This document shows positions 1 to 6,610 of a stretch of DNA of 7,867 nucleotides, piece after piece. Each line of letters opens with the position of its first letter. Positions within the stretch are counted from its first letter, which is position 1. The position numbers and the translations under genes were made by a program. Source of the DNA: Rhodospirillales bacterium (GTDB taxonomy: Bacteria > Pseudomonadota > Alphaproteobacteria > UBA8366 > JADFVY01); NCBI GenBank assembly GCA_024644185.1, contig JAHELM010000094.1, forward strand, positions 1 to 7,867, read 5' to 3'. Below the pieces are notes generated by a model. That model was given only the letters and a program-made list of their open reading frames with translations, made no database searches and was not told the origin of the DNA.

Positions 1-240
1 ATAGAATCGGCGCTGGCCACCAGTTTCCGCATCACCAGTTCCTATCCCGGCGCGCGGATCAATTCGCTGCCGCGCCACGAGGCCGTGCTGACCGCCATCC
101 GCGCCGGCGACCCGGCCGCGGCGCGCGCCGCCATGGAACGGCTGCTGGACGATGCGATGCAGGATTACCACCGCGTGGCGGGCGGCGTATCCGCGCCCGG
201 CCCGGCTCCCCGCGCCGATAACGGAAAGATCAGGACATGA
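1..240 (+). CDS. GntR-family transcriptional regulator, FCD (FadR-type) C-terminal domain, 3' end only
   Basis: Frame 1 is open from the window edge to a TGA at 238-240 and gives the last 79 residues of a protein whose start lies outside the window. The visible part has the end of an FCD domain: His26 followed by an alternating hydrophobic helix, then the block AIRAGDPAAARAAM (residues 32-45), which closely follows the H-x5-AI-x2-GD-x2-AA-x2-AM pattern ending FadR-type GntR regulators. Many relatives have a His soon after that Met (AM-x2-H); here the residues are Glu-Arg-Leu. The last 20 or so residues are Ala/Pro/Gly rich and probably a disordered tail. Such proteins bind an organic or sugar acid in the FCD domain and usually repress neighbouring genes. 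The 4-base overlap with the dehydratase gene supports a role as the local regulator. The DNA-binding half is not visible, so family placement rests on the C-terminal pattern. Confidence 0.8.
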   Translation: MESALATSFRITSSYPGARINSLPRHEAVLTAIRAGDPAAARAAMERLLDDAMQDYHRVAGGVSAPGPAPRADNGKIRT

Positions 241-1970
241 CCGACAGGAACAAGGGCAAGCGGCGCTCGTCGCGCTGGTTCGGCACCACCGACAAGGACG
301 GATTCATCCACCGCAGCTGGATGAAGAACCAGGGCCTGCCCGACGACGCCTTCGACGGGCGGCCGGTGATCGGCATCTGCAATACCTGGTCGGAACTGAC
401 GCCCTGCAACGCGCATTTCCGCCAGCTCGCCGAATATATCAAGCGCGGCGTGTGGGAGGCCGGAGGCTTCCCGCTGGAATTCCCGGTGATGTCGCTGGGC
501 GAGACCATGCTGCGGCCCACCGCCATGCTGTTCCGCAACCTGGCCAGCATGGACGTCGAGGAATCGATCCGCGCCAATCCCATCGACGGCGTGGTGCTGA
601 TGGTCGGCTGCGACAAGACCACGCCGGCCCTGATGATGGGCGCGGCAAGCTGTGACCTGCCGGCGATCTGCCTGTCCGGCGGGCCGATGCTGAACGGCAA
701 GTATCGCGGCCAGGATATCGGCTCGGGCACCTCGGTCTGGCAGTTCAGCGAGGCCGTGCGCGCCGGCGAGATGACGCTGCAGGACTTCATGGCCGCCGAG
801 GCCGGGCAGTCGCGCAGCGCCGGCCACTGCATGACCATGGGTACCGCCTCGACCATGGCCAGCATGGTGGAATCGCTGGGCATGGGCCTGCCCACCAATG
901 CCGCCATTCCGGCGGTGGATTCGCGGCGGCGGACGCTGGCGCACATGGTTGGAAGGCGCATCGTCGAGATGGTCAGGGAAGACCTGCGCATGTCCAGGGT
1001 GCTGACCCGCGCCGCCTTCGAGAACGCGGTGCGCGCCAACGGCGCCATCGGCGGCTCGACCAACGCGGTGGTGCATCTGCTGGCGCTGGCCGGGCGGCTG
1101 GGCATCGAGTTCAGCCTCGACGACTGGGACAGGCTGGGCCGCGACGTGCCGACCATCGTCGACCTGATGCCCTCGGGCCGCTTCCTGATGGAGGATTTCT
1201 ATTACGCCGGCGGCCTGCCGGTGGTGCTGAAGACGCTGGGCGACACCGGGCTGCTGAACAAGGACGCGCTCACCGTCAACGGCCGCTCCATGTGGGACAA
1301 CGTCAAGGACGCCGAGAATTTCAACGAGGAAGTCATCCGCCCGGTGTCGCGCCCGCTGGTGAAAAGCGGCGGCATCGCCGTGCTGCGCGGCAACCTGGCG
1401 CCGAACGGCGCCATCATCAAGCCCTCGGCGGCGACGGCGGCACTGATGCAGCATCGCGGCCGCGCCGTGGTGTTCAAGAGCATCGAGGACTACAAGGCGC
1501 GCATCGACGACCCGAAGCTGGATATCGACGAGACCTGCGTCATGGTGCTGCAGAACTGCGGCCCCAAGGGCTATCCCGGCATGGCCGAGGTCGGCAACAT
1601 GGGCCTGCCGCCGAAGATTCTGGCCAAGGGAATCAAGGACATGGTGCGAATTTCCGATGCCCGCATGTCGGGCACCGCCTATGGCACGGTCGTTCTGCAC
1701 GTGGCGCCGGAGGCCGCCGCCGGCGGGCCGCTGGCGCTGGTGCGCGACGGCGATTTCATCGAGCTGGACGTCGCCGGGCGGCGGCTGCATCTCGACGTGC
1801 CCGACGCCGAACTCGTCCGTCGCCGTGCCGGCTGGACGCCGCCGCCGCCGCCGATGACCGGCGGCTATCAGAAGCTGTATTTCGATCACGTATTGCAGGC
1901 GGACCAGGGGGCCGATCTCGACTTTCTGGTCGGGTGTCGCGGCGCCGAGGTCGGTCGCGATTCGCACTGA
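237..1970 (+). CDS. IlvD/Edd-family sugar-acid (aldonate) dehydratase, L-arabonate/D-xylonate dehydratase-like
   Basis: A 577-residue protein of the iron-sulfur dihydroxy-acid/sugar-acid dehydratase family, expected in the cytoplasm, removing water from an aldonate to give a 2-keto-3-deoxy acid. The three cluster cysteines are visible: Cys57 (TPCNAH), Cys125 (GCDKTTP) and Cys198 (GHCMTMGTASTM). Lys127 next to Cys125 is the likely carbamylated, metal-binding Lys, and Ser478 in DARMSGT is the likely catalytic base. GGSTNAVVH (272-280) and the C-terminal GYQKLYFDHVLQADQGADLDFL are typical of the pentonate branch. The spacing matches, two residues earlier, what I recall for the Rhizobium L-arabonate dehydratase (Cys59, Cys127, Cys200, Ser480), a [2Fe-2S] enzyme; length is also close. 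Substrate could equally be D-xylonate, D-galactonate or L-fuconate. The ATG at 237 overlaps the regulator stop (ATGA) and has GGAAAG at 223-228, 8 bases upstream. The family is secure; the substrate is an inference from context. Confidence 0.93.
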   Translation: MTDRNKGKRRSSRWFGTTDKDGFIHRSWMKNQGLPDDAFDGRPVIGICNTWSELTPCNAHFRQLAEYIKRGVWEAGGFPLEFPVMSLGETMLRPTAMLFRNLASMDVEESIRANPIDGVVLMVGCDKTTPALMMGAASCDLPAICLSGGPMLNGKYRGQDIGSGTSVWQFSEAVRAGEMTLQDFMAAEAGQSRSAGHCMTMGTASTMASMVESLGMGLPTNAAIPAVDSRRRTLAHMVGRRIVEMVREDLRMSRVLTRAAFENAVRANGAIGGSTNAVVHLLALAGRLGIEFSLDDWDRLGRDVPTIVDLMPSGRFLMEDFYYAGGLPVVLKTLGDTGLLNKDALTVNGRSMWDNVKDAENFNEEVIRPVSRPLVKSGGIAVLRGNLAPNGAIIKPSAATAALMQHRGRAVVFKSIEDYKARIDDPKLDIDETCVMVLQNCGPKGYPGMAEVGNMGLPPKILAKGIKDMVRISDARMSGTAYGTVVLHVAPEAAAGGPLALVRDGDFIELDVAGRRLHLDVPDAELVRRRAGWTPPPPPMTGGYQKLYFDHVLQADQGADLDFLVGCRGAEVGRDSH

Positions 1971-2010
1971 TCGACATGCGCCGGACAATTTGCGCGAATG
2001 AGCAATGGCT

Positions 2011-2014
2011 GAGG
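2011..2014 (+). promoter_or_regulatory. Ribosome binding site that decides the start of the AraD1/GguC-type gene
   Basis: Three in-frame ATGs compete at 2005, 2017 and 2023. GAGG at 2011-2014 stands 8 bases before the ATG at 2023, a normal Shine-Dalgarno distance; it lies after the 2005 ATG and only 2 bases before the 2017 ATG. Starting at 2023 gives an N-terminus MRIVQF, like the usual M-(K/R)-(L/I)-VQF start of this family. Confidence 0.65.
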
Positions 2015-2022
2015 CGATGAAT

Positions 2023-3021
2023 ATGCGCATTGTGCAATTTCACGACGGCGATCCCGCGCAACCCCGCGTGGCCCGCGTCGGGGCCGACGGGCGGACGCTC
2101 GAGGTCCTGGCCGGAAACCGCGGAACCTGGGGTTTTGCGGAGCAGGCGGCGCTGCGTGGCCGGAAGCTCGCCGATCTGCTGGCGCAGACCGCGGTGGTCG
2201 ATCGCGTTCCCTACGACGCGGTATGGAACGAGGGTCGGCTGCTGCCGCCGCTCAGCCATCCCGATCCGGCGCATCTTCTGGTCACCGGAACCGGCCTGAC
2301 CCACATGGGAAGCGCCGGCGCGCGCGATTCCATGCACCGCAAGATCGCCGGCGACGAGGCGCAGCTCAGCGATTCCATGAAGATGTTCCGCTGGGGCGTG
2401 GAGGGCGGAAAACCCGCCGACGGCGGCCCCGGCAGCCAGCCGGAATGGTTCTACAAGGGCGACGGGTCCTGCGTCGTCGCGCCGGGTGCGGCGCTGTCCA
2501 TGCCGTCCTTCGCCCAGGATGGCGGCGAAGAGCCGGAAATCTGCGGCCTCTACATCGTCGCCGCCGACGGTACGCCCTGCCGCATCGGTTTCGCCCTCGG
2601 CAACGAATTTTCCGACCATGTGATGGAACGCCGGAACTACCTGTACCTGGCGCATTCCAAGCTGCGCATGTGTTCCTTTGGCCCGGAGCTGCTGCTTGGC
2701 CCGCTGCCGGCGCATGTGGAAGGCACAAGCCGGGTGCGGCGCGGCGATACGCTGCGCTGGGAAAAGCCCTTCGTCAGCGGCGAGGCCAACATGACGCATC
2801 GCATCGCCGGGCTGGAACACCACCATTTCAAGTACCGCATGTTTCGCCGGCCGGGCGACCTGCACGTGCATTTCTTCGGCACGGCGACGCTCAGCTTCGT
2901 CGACGGCGTCGAGGTGGCGCCCGGCGATACGTTCGAGATCGAGGCGCCGGCATTCGGCCGGAAGCTGGTCAACCCCCTGGCCCGGCTGGTCGAGGACAGC
3001 GTTGCCATACGCGAACTTTGA
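2023..3021 (+). CDS. AraD1/GguC-type protein, fumarylacetoacetate hydrolase (FAH) fold enzyme of sugar-acid catabolism
   Basis: A 332-residue cytoplasmic protein (338 if the ATG at 2005 were used). The FAH-fold metal site is recognisable: the E-x-E pair Glu170/Glu172 in GEEPEI, followed by GNEFSDH (193-199), whose Asp198 corresponds to the metal-binding Asp of FAH enzymes. A TGTGLTHMGSA block at about 88-98, an RDSMH just after it, and HVHFFGT (281-287) are hallmarks of the GguC/AraD1 subfamily rather than of the shorter FAHD1-like hydrolases. GguC is known as the gene next to the chvE-gguAB sugar transporter in Agrobacterium. AraD1 was named from its repeated occurrence in L-arabinose oxidation loci, where it is thought to act on 2-keto-3-deoxy-L-arabonate in place of the usual DHDPS-like AraD. 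The location, 52 bases after an aldonate dehydratase and before a sugar ABC importer, fits the same role. The exact reaction (dehydratase, hydrolase or lyase) cannot be read from sequence. Confidence 0.88.
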   Translation: MRIVQFHDGDPAQPRVARVGADGRTLEVLAGNRGTWGFAEQAALRGRKLADLLAQTAVVDRVPYDAVWNEGRLLPPLSHPDPAHLLVTGTGLTHMGSAGARDSMHRKIAGDEAQLSDSMKMFRWGVEGGKPADGGPGSQPEWFYKGDGSCVVAPGAALSMPSFAQDGGEEPEICGLYIVAADGTPCRIGFALGNEFSDHVMERRNYLYLAHSKLRMCSFGPELLLGPLPAHVEGTSRVRRGDTLRWEKPFVSGEANMTHRIAGLEHHHFKYRMFRRPGDLHVHFFGTATLSFVDGVEVAPGDTFEIEAPAFGRKLVNPLARLVEDSVAIREL

Positions 3022-3038
3022 CCGCCGGGACGGAATCA

Positions 3039-3059
3039 GGCCGCGATCCTCAGGCGGCC
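3039..3059 (+). promoter_or_regulatory. GC-rich inverted repeat in the intergenic leader (hairpin 1)
   Basis: GGCCGC at 3039-3044 pairs perfectly with GCGGCC at 3054-3059 around a 9-base loop. It starts 18 bases after the AraD1/GguC-type stop codon. No T run follows (the next bases are CAACAACG), so it is not a standard intrinsic terminator. It may be an RNA-processing or 3'-end-protecting stem, or chance in GC-rich DNA. Confidence 0.35.
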
Positions 3060-3071
3060 CAACAACGAGAA

Positions 3072-3101
3072 GAGCCGGACGCGGGCCATCCGCATCGGCT
3101 C
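3072..3101 (+). promoter_or_regulatory. Two-step inverted repeat before the binding-protein gene (hairpin 2)
   Basis: An outer stem pairs 3072-3078 with 3095-3101 (six Watson-Crick pairs plus one G-U). After a small 2/1 internal loop, an inner stem pairs 3081-3084 (GCGG) with 3090-3093 (CCGC) around a 5-base loop. The structure ends 26 bases before the ribosome binding site of the binding-protein gene and is not followed by a T run. A stem here could stabilise the downstream mRNA so that the binding protein is made in excess of the other transporter parts, as known in other sugar ABC operons; here that role is inference. Confidence 0.4.
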
Positions 3102-3140
3102 CGGACGATGTCAACACGGAGCAAACGAAGGAACACTGAA

Positions 3141-4157
3141 ATGACCGGGAAGAAGACTCTCGTCGCGGCGGTGGCCGTGACCCTCGCGCTCGGCGCGGGA
3201 ACCGCCCTGGCCGACACGGCCGCCAAGAAGATCGCTTTGTCCAACAACTATGCCGGCAATTCCTGGCGTCAGGCCATGCTGAAGAGCTGGGACAAGGTGA
3301 CCAAAAAGGCGGTCGCCGACGGCATCGTGGCCGAGGCCTCGGCCTTCACCACGGCGGAAAACCAGGCGACCGAACAGGCCGCGCAGATCCAGAACATGAT
3401 TCTGCAGGGCTATGACGCGATCGTCCTCAACGCCGCCTCGCCGACGGCGCTGAACGGCGCGGTGAAGCAGGCCTGCGACGCCGGCATCGTCGTCGTCTCG
3501 TTCGACGGCGTGGTCACCGAGCCCTGCGCCTGGCGCATCGCCGTCGACTTCAAGAAGATGGGCGCCATCCAGCTCGACTATCTGGCCAAGCGCATGCCGA
3601 AGGGCGGCAACGTGCTGGAAATCCGCGGCCTGGCAGGTGTTTTCGTCGATGACGAAATCCATGCCGGCATCGAGGCGGGCGTGAAGAAGAACGCCCAGTT
3701 CAAGATCGTCGGCTCGGTGCATGGCGACTGGGCGCAGGAAGTGGCACAGAAGGCGGTGGCCGGTATCCTGCCCAGCCTGCCGCAGGTCGACGCGGTGGTC
3801 ACCCAGGGCGGCGACGGCTATGGCGCGGCGCAGGCCTTCAAGGCGGCCGGCCGTCCGATTCCGCTGATCATCATGGGCAACCGTCAGGACGAACTGACCT
3901 GGTGGAAGGAACAGAAGGACGCCAACGGCTATGAGACCATGTCGGTCTCGATCGCGCCGGGCGTCGGCACGCTGGCCTTCTGGGTGGCGCAGCAGATCCT
4001 CGATGGCGTCGACGTGCCCAAGGACATGATCGTGCCGTTCCTGCAGATCGATCAGGGCAATCTGGAAGCCAACCTGGCCACGACCGAGGCGGGCGGCGTC
4101 GCCAATGTCGAGTACAGCCTCGACGACGCCAAGAAGGCGATCGCTTCGACGAAGTGA
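3141..4157 (+). CDS. Periplasmic sugar-binding protein of a ribose-type ABC importer (type I fold, Peripla_BP_4-like)
   Basis: A 338-residue protein. A Sec signal peptide is clear: MTGKK, a hydrophobic core at residues 6-20, and a signal peptidase I site after Ala24 (ALA, then DTA). No lipobox Cys is present, so the mature protein should be free in the periplasm. The body has the type I binding-protein pattern: a first strand KIALSNNYAGNSW (30-42), a segment with YDAIVLNAASPTALN (91-105), IVVVSFDG (116-123), and a second lobe with VDAVVTQGGDGYGAAQAF (216-233). Length and fold match RbsB, YtfQ and ChvE-like proteins; the ligand cannot be named, but context suggests an aldose. The mature protein has two cysteines, Cys112 and Cys129. 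The ATG at 3141 follows AAGGA (3128-3132) by 8 bases. The gene is 119 bases after the previous one, the widest gap in the window, and leads the transporter set. Confidence 0.93.
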   Translation: MTGKKTLVAAVAVTLALGAGTALADTAAKKIALSNNYAGNSWRQAMLKSWDKVTKKAVADGIVAEASAFTTAENQATEQAAQIQNMILQGYDAIVLNAASPTALNGAVKQACDAGIVVVSFDGVVTEPCAWRIAVDFKKMGAIQLDYLAKRMPKGGNVLEIRGLAGVFVDDEIHAGIEAGVKKNAQFKIVGSVHGDWAQEVAQKAVAGILPSLPQVDAVVTQGGDGYGAAQAFKAAGRPIPLIIMGNRQDELTWWKEQKDANGYETMSVSIAPGVGTLAFWVAQQILDGVDVPKDMIVPFLQIDQGNLEANLATTEAGGVANVEYSLDDAKKAIASTK

Positions 4158-4179
4158 TGGCTGATCCGACGTGAAGCAG

Positions 4180-4185
4180 AAGGAG
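4180..4185 (+). promoter_or_regulatory. Strong ribosome binding site fixing a GTG start for the ABC ATPase gene
   Basis: AAGGAG at 4180-4185 lies 9 bases before an in-frame GTG at 4195. An upstream in-frame GTG at 4171 has no Shine-Dalgarno-like sequence before it and would put this motif inside the coding region. The 4195 start is therefore preferred. Confidence 0.75.
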
Positions 4186-4194
4186 CCCGGGGCA

Positions 4195-5670
4195 GTGTCC
4201 GGATCGAAACGCCAGATCGTCCGCCTGCAAGGCGTGGCGAAACGCTTCGGCGCGGTGCACGCGCTGGCCGGAGTCGACCTCGATGTCGAAGCCGGCCAGT
4301 GCCTCGGGCTCGTCGGACATAACGGCGCCGGCAAGTCCACGCTGATGCATGTGCTTGCCGGCACGCTTGCCCCCGACCGCGGCGCCATCGTCATCGACGG
4401 GGCGCCGCGGGAGGGCCAGTATTCGGTGGCGGCCGCCCATCGTCTGGGCATTCGCTGCGTGTTCCAGGAATTGTCGCTCTGCCCCAATCTGACGGTGGCG
4501 GAAAACGCGCGCATCCTGCACCCGGCCGTCAAGGGCTGGGGCTGGCGGGGCCGCGCCGGGCGCATGATCGCCGACAAGCTGGACGAAATCTTCCCCGGCC
4601 ACGGCGTTTCCGCCGACGATGTGGTCGGCGACCTGGCGCTGGGCAAGCGCCAGATGGTGGAAATTGCCCGTGCGTTCACGGTGACGGACGAGCCGCTGCA
4701 CCTGGTGATTTTGGACGAGCCGACCTCGTCGCTGGATTCGGTAACCGCCGAACAGCTTCTGGTCTTTGTCCGCAAGATCGTCGACGAAGGCGTGTCCTGT
4801 ATCCTGATTTCGCACCTGCTGGGCGAGGTTCTGGGCTATTGCGACCGCATCGTGGTGATGCGCGACGGCCAGGTGGTGGCGGCCCGGGCGGCGGGCGAAT
4901 TCGATCGCCATTCGCTGGTTTCCGCCATGGGCGACGTGGCCGAGGACAAGAAGACCGCGGCGCACGAGGCACGGAGCGCGAATCGCGACGCCGCCCCGGT
5001 CTGCGTGCGCGCCCGTCCGCGCGGCAAGGCGGCAGGGGGCGAACTGGTCGCCCATCGCGGCGAAATCATCGGTCTGTCCGGCCTCGCCGGGCATGGCCAG
5101 ACGGAGCTGCTGCTGCAGATCTACCAGGCGGCGGGCCGGCGTGATCGCGACACCGAGGTGACCGGCCCGGTCGCTCTGGTCGCCGGCGACCGGCAGGCGG
5201 ATGGCGTGTTCCACCTGTGGTCGATCGCCCAGAACGTGACCGTGCGCTCGATGCGGCGGATGCTGTGGCACGGGCTGATCCAGCCGGCGCGGGAAGCCGC
5301 GATGGCCGCGGACTGGCGGCAACGCATGCGGATCCGCACCCCGGACATGAACAATCCGATCCTGTCGCTGTCCGGAGGCAATCAGCAAAAGGCGTTGTTC
5401 GCCAGGGCGCTGGGATCGGATGCGGAGATCGTGCTGATGGACGACCCGATGCGCGGCGTCGACATCGGCACCAAGCTGGAAGTCTACGACATCATCCGCG
5501 CCGAGGCCGAGCGCGGCCGCACCTTCCTGTGGTACACCACGGAAATGGACGAGCTGGACAATTGCGACCACGTCTATGTCTTCCGCAACGGTCAGGTCGT
5601 CGCCGACTTGCCGCGTGGCGAGATGACCGAACAGAAGGTCCTGCAATCCTCGTTCGAGCAGGTGGCCTGA
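4195..5670 (+). CDS. Sugar ABC importer ATPase with two fused nucleotide-binding domains (RbsA/MglA type)
   Basis: A 491-residue protein when begun at the GTG at 4195 (499 from the GTG at 4171); the family is usually about 500. It powers import by binding the cytoplasmic face of the two permeases. Domain 1 has Walker A GHNGAGKST (41-49), Q-loop FQE (about 90-92), signature LALGKRQ (147-153), Walker B LVILDEP (170-176) and switch His207. Domain 2 has a P-loop remnant GLAGHGQTE (296-304) without the Lys-Ser/Thr, signature LSGGNQQ (392-398), Walker B IVLMDDP (412-418), and TTEMDE where a switch His would be. Loss of the second P-loop is normal in this family. The Ser-to-Ala change in signature 1 and DDP in place of DEP in Walker B 2 are less usual; both affect the same composite ATP site. 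The gene lies 37 bases after the binding protein and 1 base before the first permease, which fits translational coupling. Confidence 0.95.
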   Translation: MSGSKRQIVRLQGVAKRFGAVHALAGVDLDVEAGQCLGLVGHNGAGKSTLMHVLAGTLAPDRGAIVIDGAPREGQYSVAAAHRLGIRCVFQELSLCPNLTVAENARILHPAVKGWGWRGRAGRMIADKLDEIFPGHGVSADDVVGDLALGKRQMVEIARAFTVTDEPLHLVILDEPTSSLDSVTAEQLLVFVRKIVDEGVSCILISHLLGEVLGYCDRIVVMRDGQVVAARAAGEFDRHSLVSAMGDVAEDKKTAAHEARSANRDAAPVCVRARPRGKAAGGELVAHRGEIIGLSGLAGHGQTELLLQIYQAAGRRDRDTEVTGPVALVAGDRQADGVFHLWSIAQNVTVRSMRRMLWHGLIQPAREAAMAADWRQRMRIRTPDMNNPILSLSGGNQQKALFARALGSDAEIVLMDDPMRGVDIGTKLEVYDIIRAEAERGRTFLWYTTEMDELDNCDHVYVFRNGQVVADLPRGEMTEQKVLQSSFEQVA

Positions 5671-5671
5671 C

Positions 5672-6610
5672 ATGCTGCGCGGACTCGGCAATCCCCGTTT
5701 CCTGCGCGCCGTCCTGCCGGCGATTTCGCTGGCGGTGATCCTCGGCGCGATCTTCGCGGTCAATCCGCGGACGATGAGCCCGATCGGCCTCAATCTCCTG
5801 CTGCAGCTGGCCGTGCCGGTGGCGCTGGCGACCATTGCGCAGATGTTCATCCTGGCGGTCAACGATCTCGATCTGTCGATCGGCGGCTATGTCGGCCTGG
5901 TCGCCTGCATCGGCGCCACCTTCCTGAACACCGACCCGCTGCTCGGTGTCGTTCTGCTGGGTGCCTGCATTGCGGCCTACGCGGTCATGGGGGCGCTGAT
6001 CCACTGGCGCAACCTGCCCAGCATCGTGGTCACGCTGGGGATGCTGTTCGTCTGGCAGGGGATCGCCATCCTCGTGCTGCCCACCCCGGGCGGCGCGGCG
6101 CCGGGCTGGATCACGGCGATCATGGGTTTCAAGCCGCCGCTGGTGCCGTTTCCGATCGTCGCGGCCGTGGTTATCGCCGTGGTCGTGCATTTTGCGCTGA
6201 TGCGCTCGTCCTACGGTGTCATCCTGCGGGGCGCCGGCGGCAATCCGCGCGCGGTGGCGCGGGCCGGTTGGTCGCTGTTGAAGACCAAGCTTGCGATGTA
6301 CGCGCTGGCGGGCTTGTTCGGCGTGCTGTCGGGTCTGTCGCTGATCGGGCTGACCACCTCGGCCCAGGCCAATATCGCCATGCCGTATACGCTGCTGTCG
6401 ATCGCCGGCGCGATCCTGGGCGGCAGCGAGTTCGTCGGCGGAAGGGTGTCGCCGGTCGGCGCCGTCATCGGCGCGTTGACCCTGACGCTGGCCACGCGCG
6501 CGCTGACCTTCTTCCATGTGCCGCCAGACTGGCAGATCGGCGCGCAGGGGGGAATCCTCATCGTCGTGCTGGCGCTGCGCGCCCTGATCAACCGGAGGGA
6601 AGTCGCATGA
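5672..6610 (+). CDS. Sugar ABC importer permease 1 (RbsC/BPD_transp_2 family)
   Basis: A 312-residue, very hydrophobic inner-membrane protein with some eight to ten predicted membrane segments, the usual size for RbsC-type permeases. Family marks are DLDLSIGG (65-72), corresponding to the GGIDLSVG motif, the cytoplasmic coupling segment SYGVILRGAGGNPRAVARAG (180-199), and the glycine-rich ILGGSEFVGGRVSPVGAVIG (248-267) near the C-terminus. It should form half of the translocation channel with the next gene product. The ATG at 5672 is one base after the ATPase stop; the purine-rich AGGTGG at the end of the ATPase gene (5660-5665) can serve as its ribosome binding site. The stop overlaps the next start by 4 bases (ATGA at 6607-6610). 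Substrate is not readable from the sequence. Confidence 0.93.
   Translation: MLRGLGNPRFLRAVLPAISLAVILGAIFAVNPRTMSPIGLNLLLQLAVPVALATIAQMFILAVNDLDLSIGGYVGLVACIGATFLNTDPLLGVVLLGACIAAYAVMGALIHWRNLPSIVVTLGMLFVWQGIAILVLPTPGGAAPGWITAIMGFKPPLVPFPIVAAVVIAVVVHFALMRSSYGVILRGAGGNPRAVARAGWSLLKTKLAMYALAGLFGVLSGLSLIGLTTSAQANIAMPYTLLSIAGAILGGSEFVGGRVSPVGAVIGALTLTLATRALTFFHVPPDWQIGAQGGILIVVLALRALINRREVA

Noticed and set aside
1837..1853. CCG trinucleotide run that could be a slippage or phase-variation site
   Set aside because: It encodes a five-proline run near the C-terminus of the dehydratase; Pro-rich stretches at this place are usual in the family, and a 3-base repeat would not shift the frame.
1986..2040. 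Repeated CAATTT at 1986-1991 and 2035-2040 with a small ATTG-TG-CAAT palindrome at 2029-2038, considered as an operator
   Set aside because: The repeats are only 6 bases, the palindrome has 4-base arms, and half of it lies in coding sequence. A site between co-directional genes 52 bases apart is not a likely regulator target without further support.
3018..3046. TTGACC at 3018-3023 as a -35 element for a promoter before the binding-protein gene
   Set aside because: No A/T-rich -10 hexamer lies 16-18 bases downstream; that position is GC-rich. The TTGA also contains the stop codon of the upstream gene.
3098..3110. Alternative small stem CATCG (3093-3097) with CGATG (3106-3110)
   Set aside because: It is mutually exclusive with the longer two-step hairpin at 3072-3101, has only 5 pairs, and nothing supports a switch between the two.
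165..5862. Very long open frames on the minus strand, several above 450 codons, facing the dehydratase, the binding protein and the ATPase
   Set aside because: They are a by-product of high G+C at third codon positions in the + strand genes. Their translations are rich in His, Arg, Gln and Ala, show no domain motif, and overlap one another and proven genes completely.
6268..6606. Upstream in-frame extension of the permease 2 reading frame
   Set aside because: It overlaps permease 1 in another frame, encodes an Arg/Ala/Gly-rich peptide unlike a permease, and a clear GGAGG site plus ATGA overlap fixes the start at 6607.
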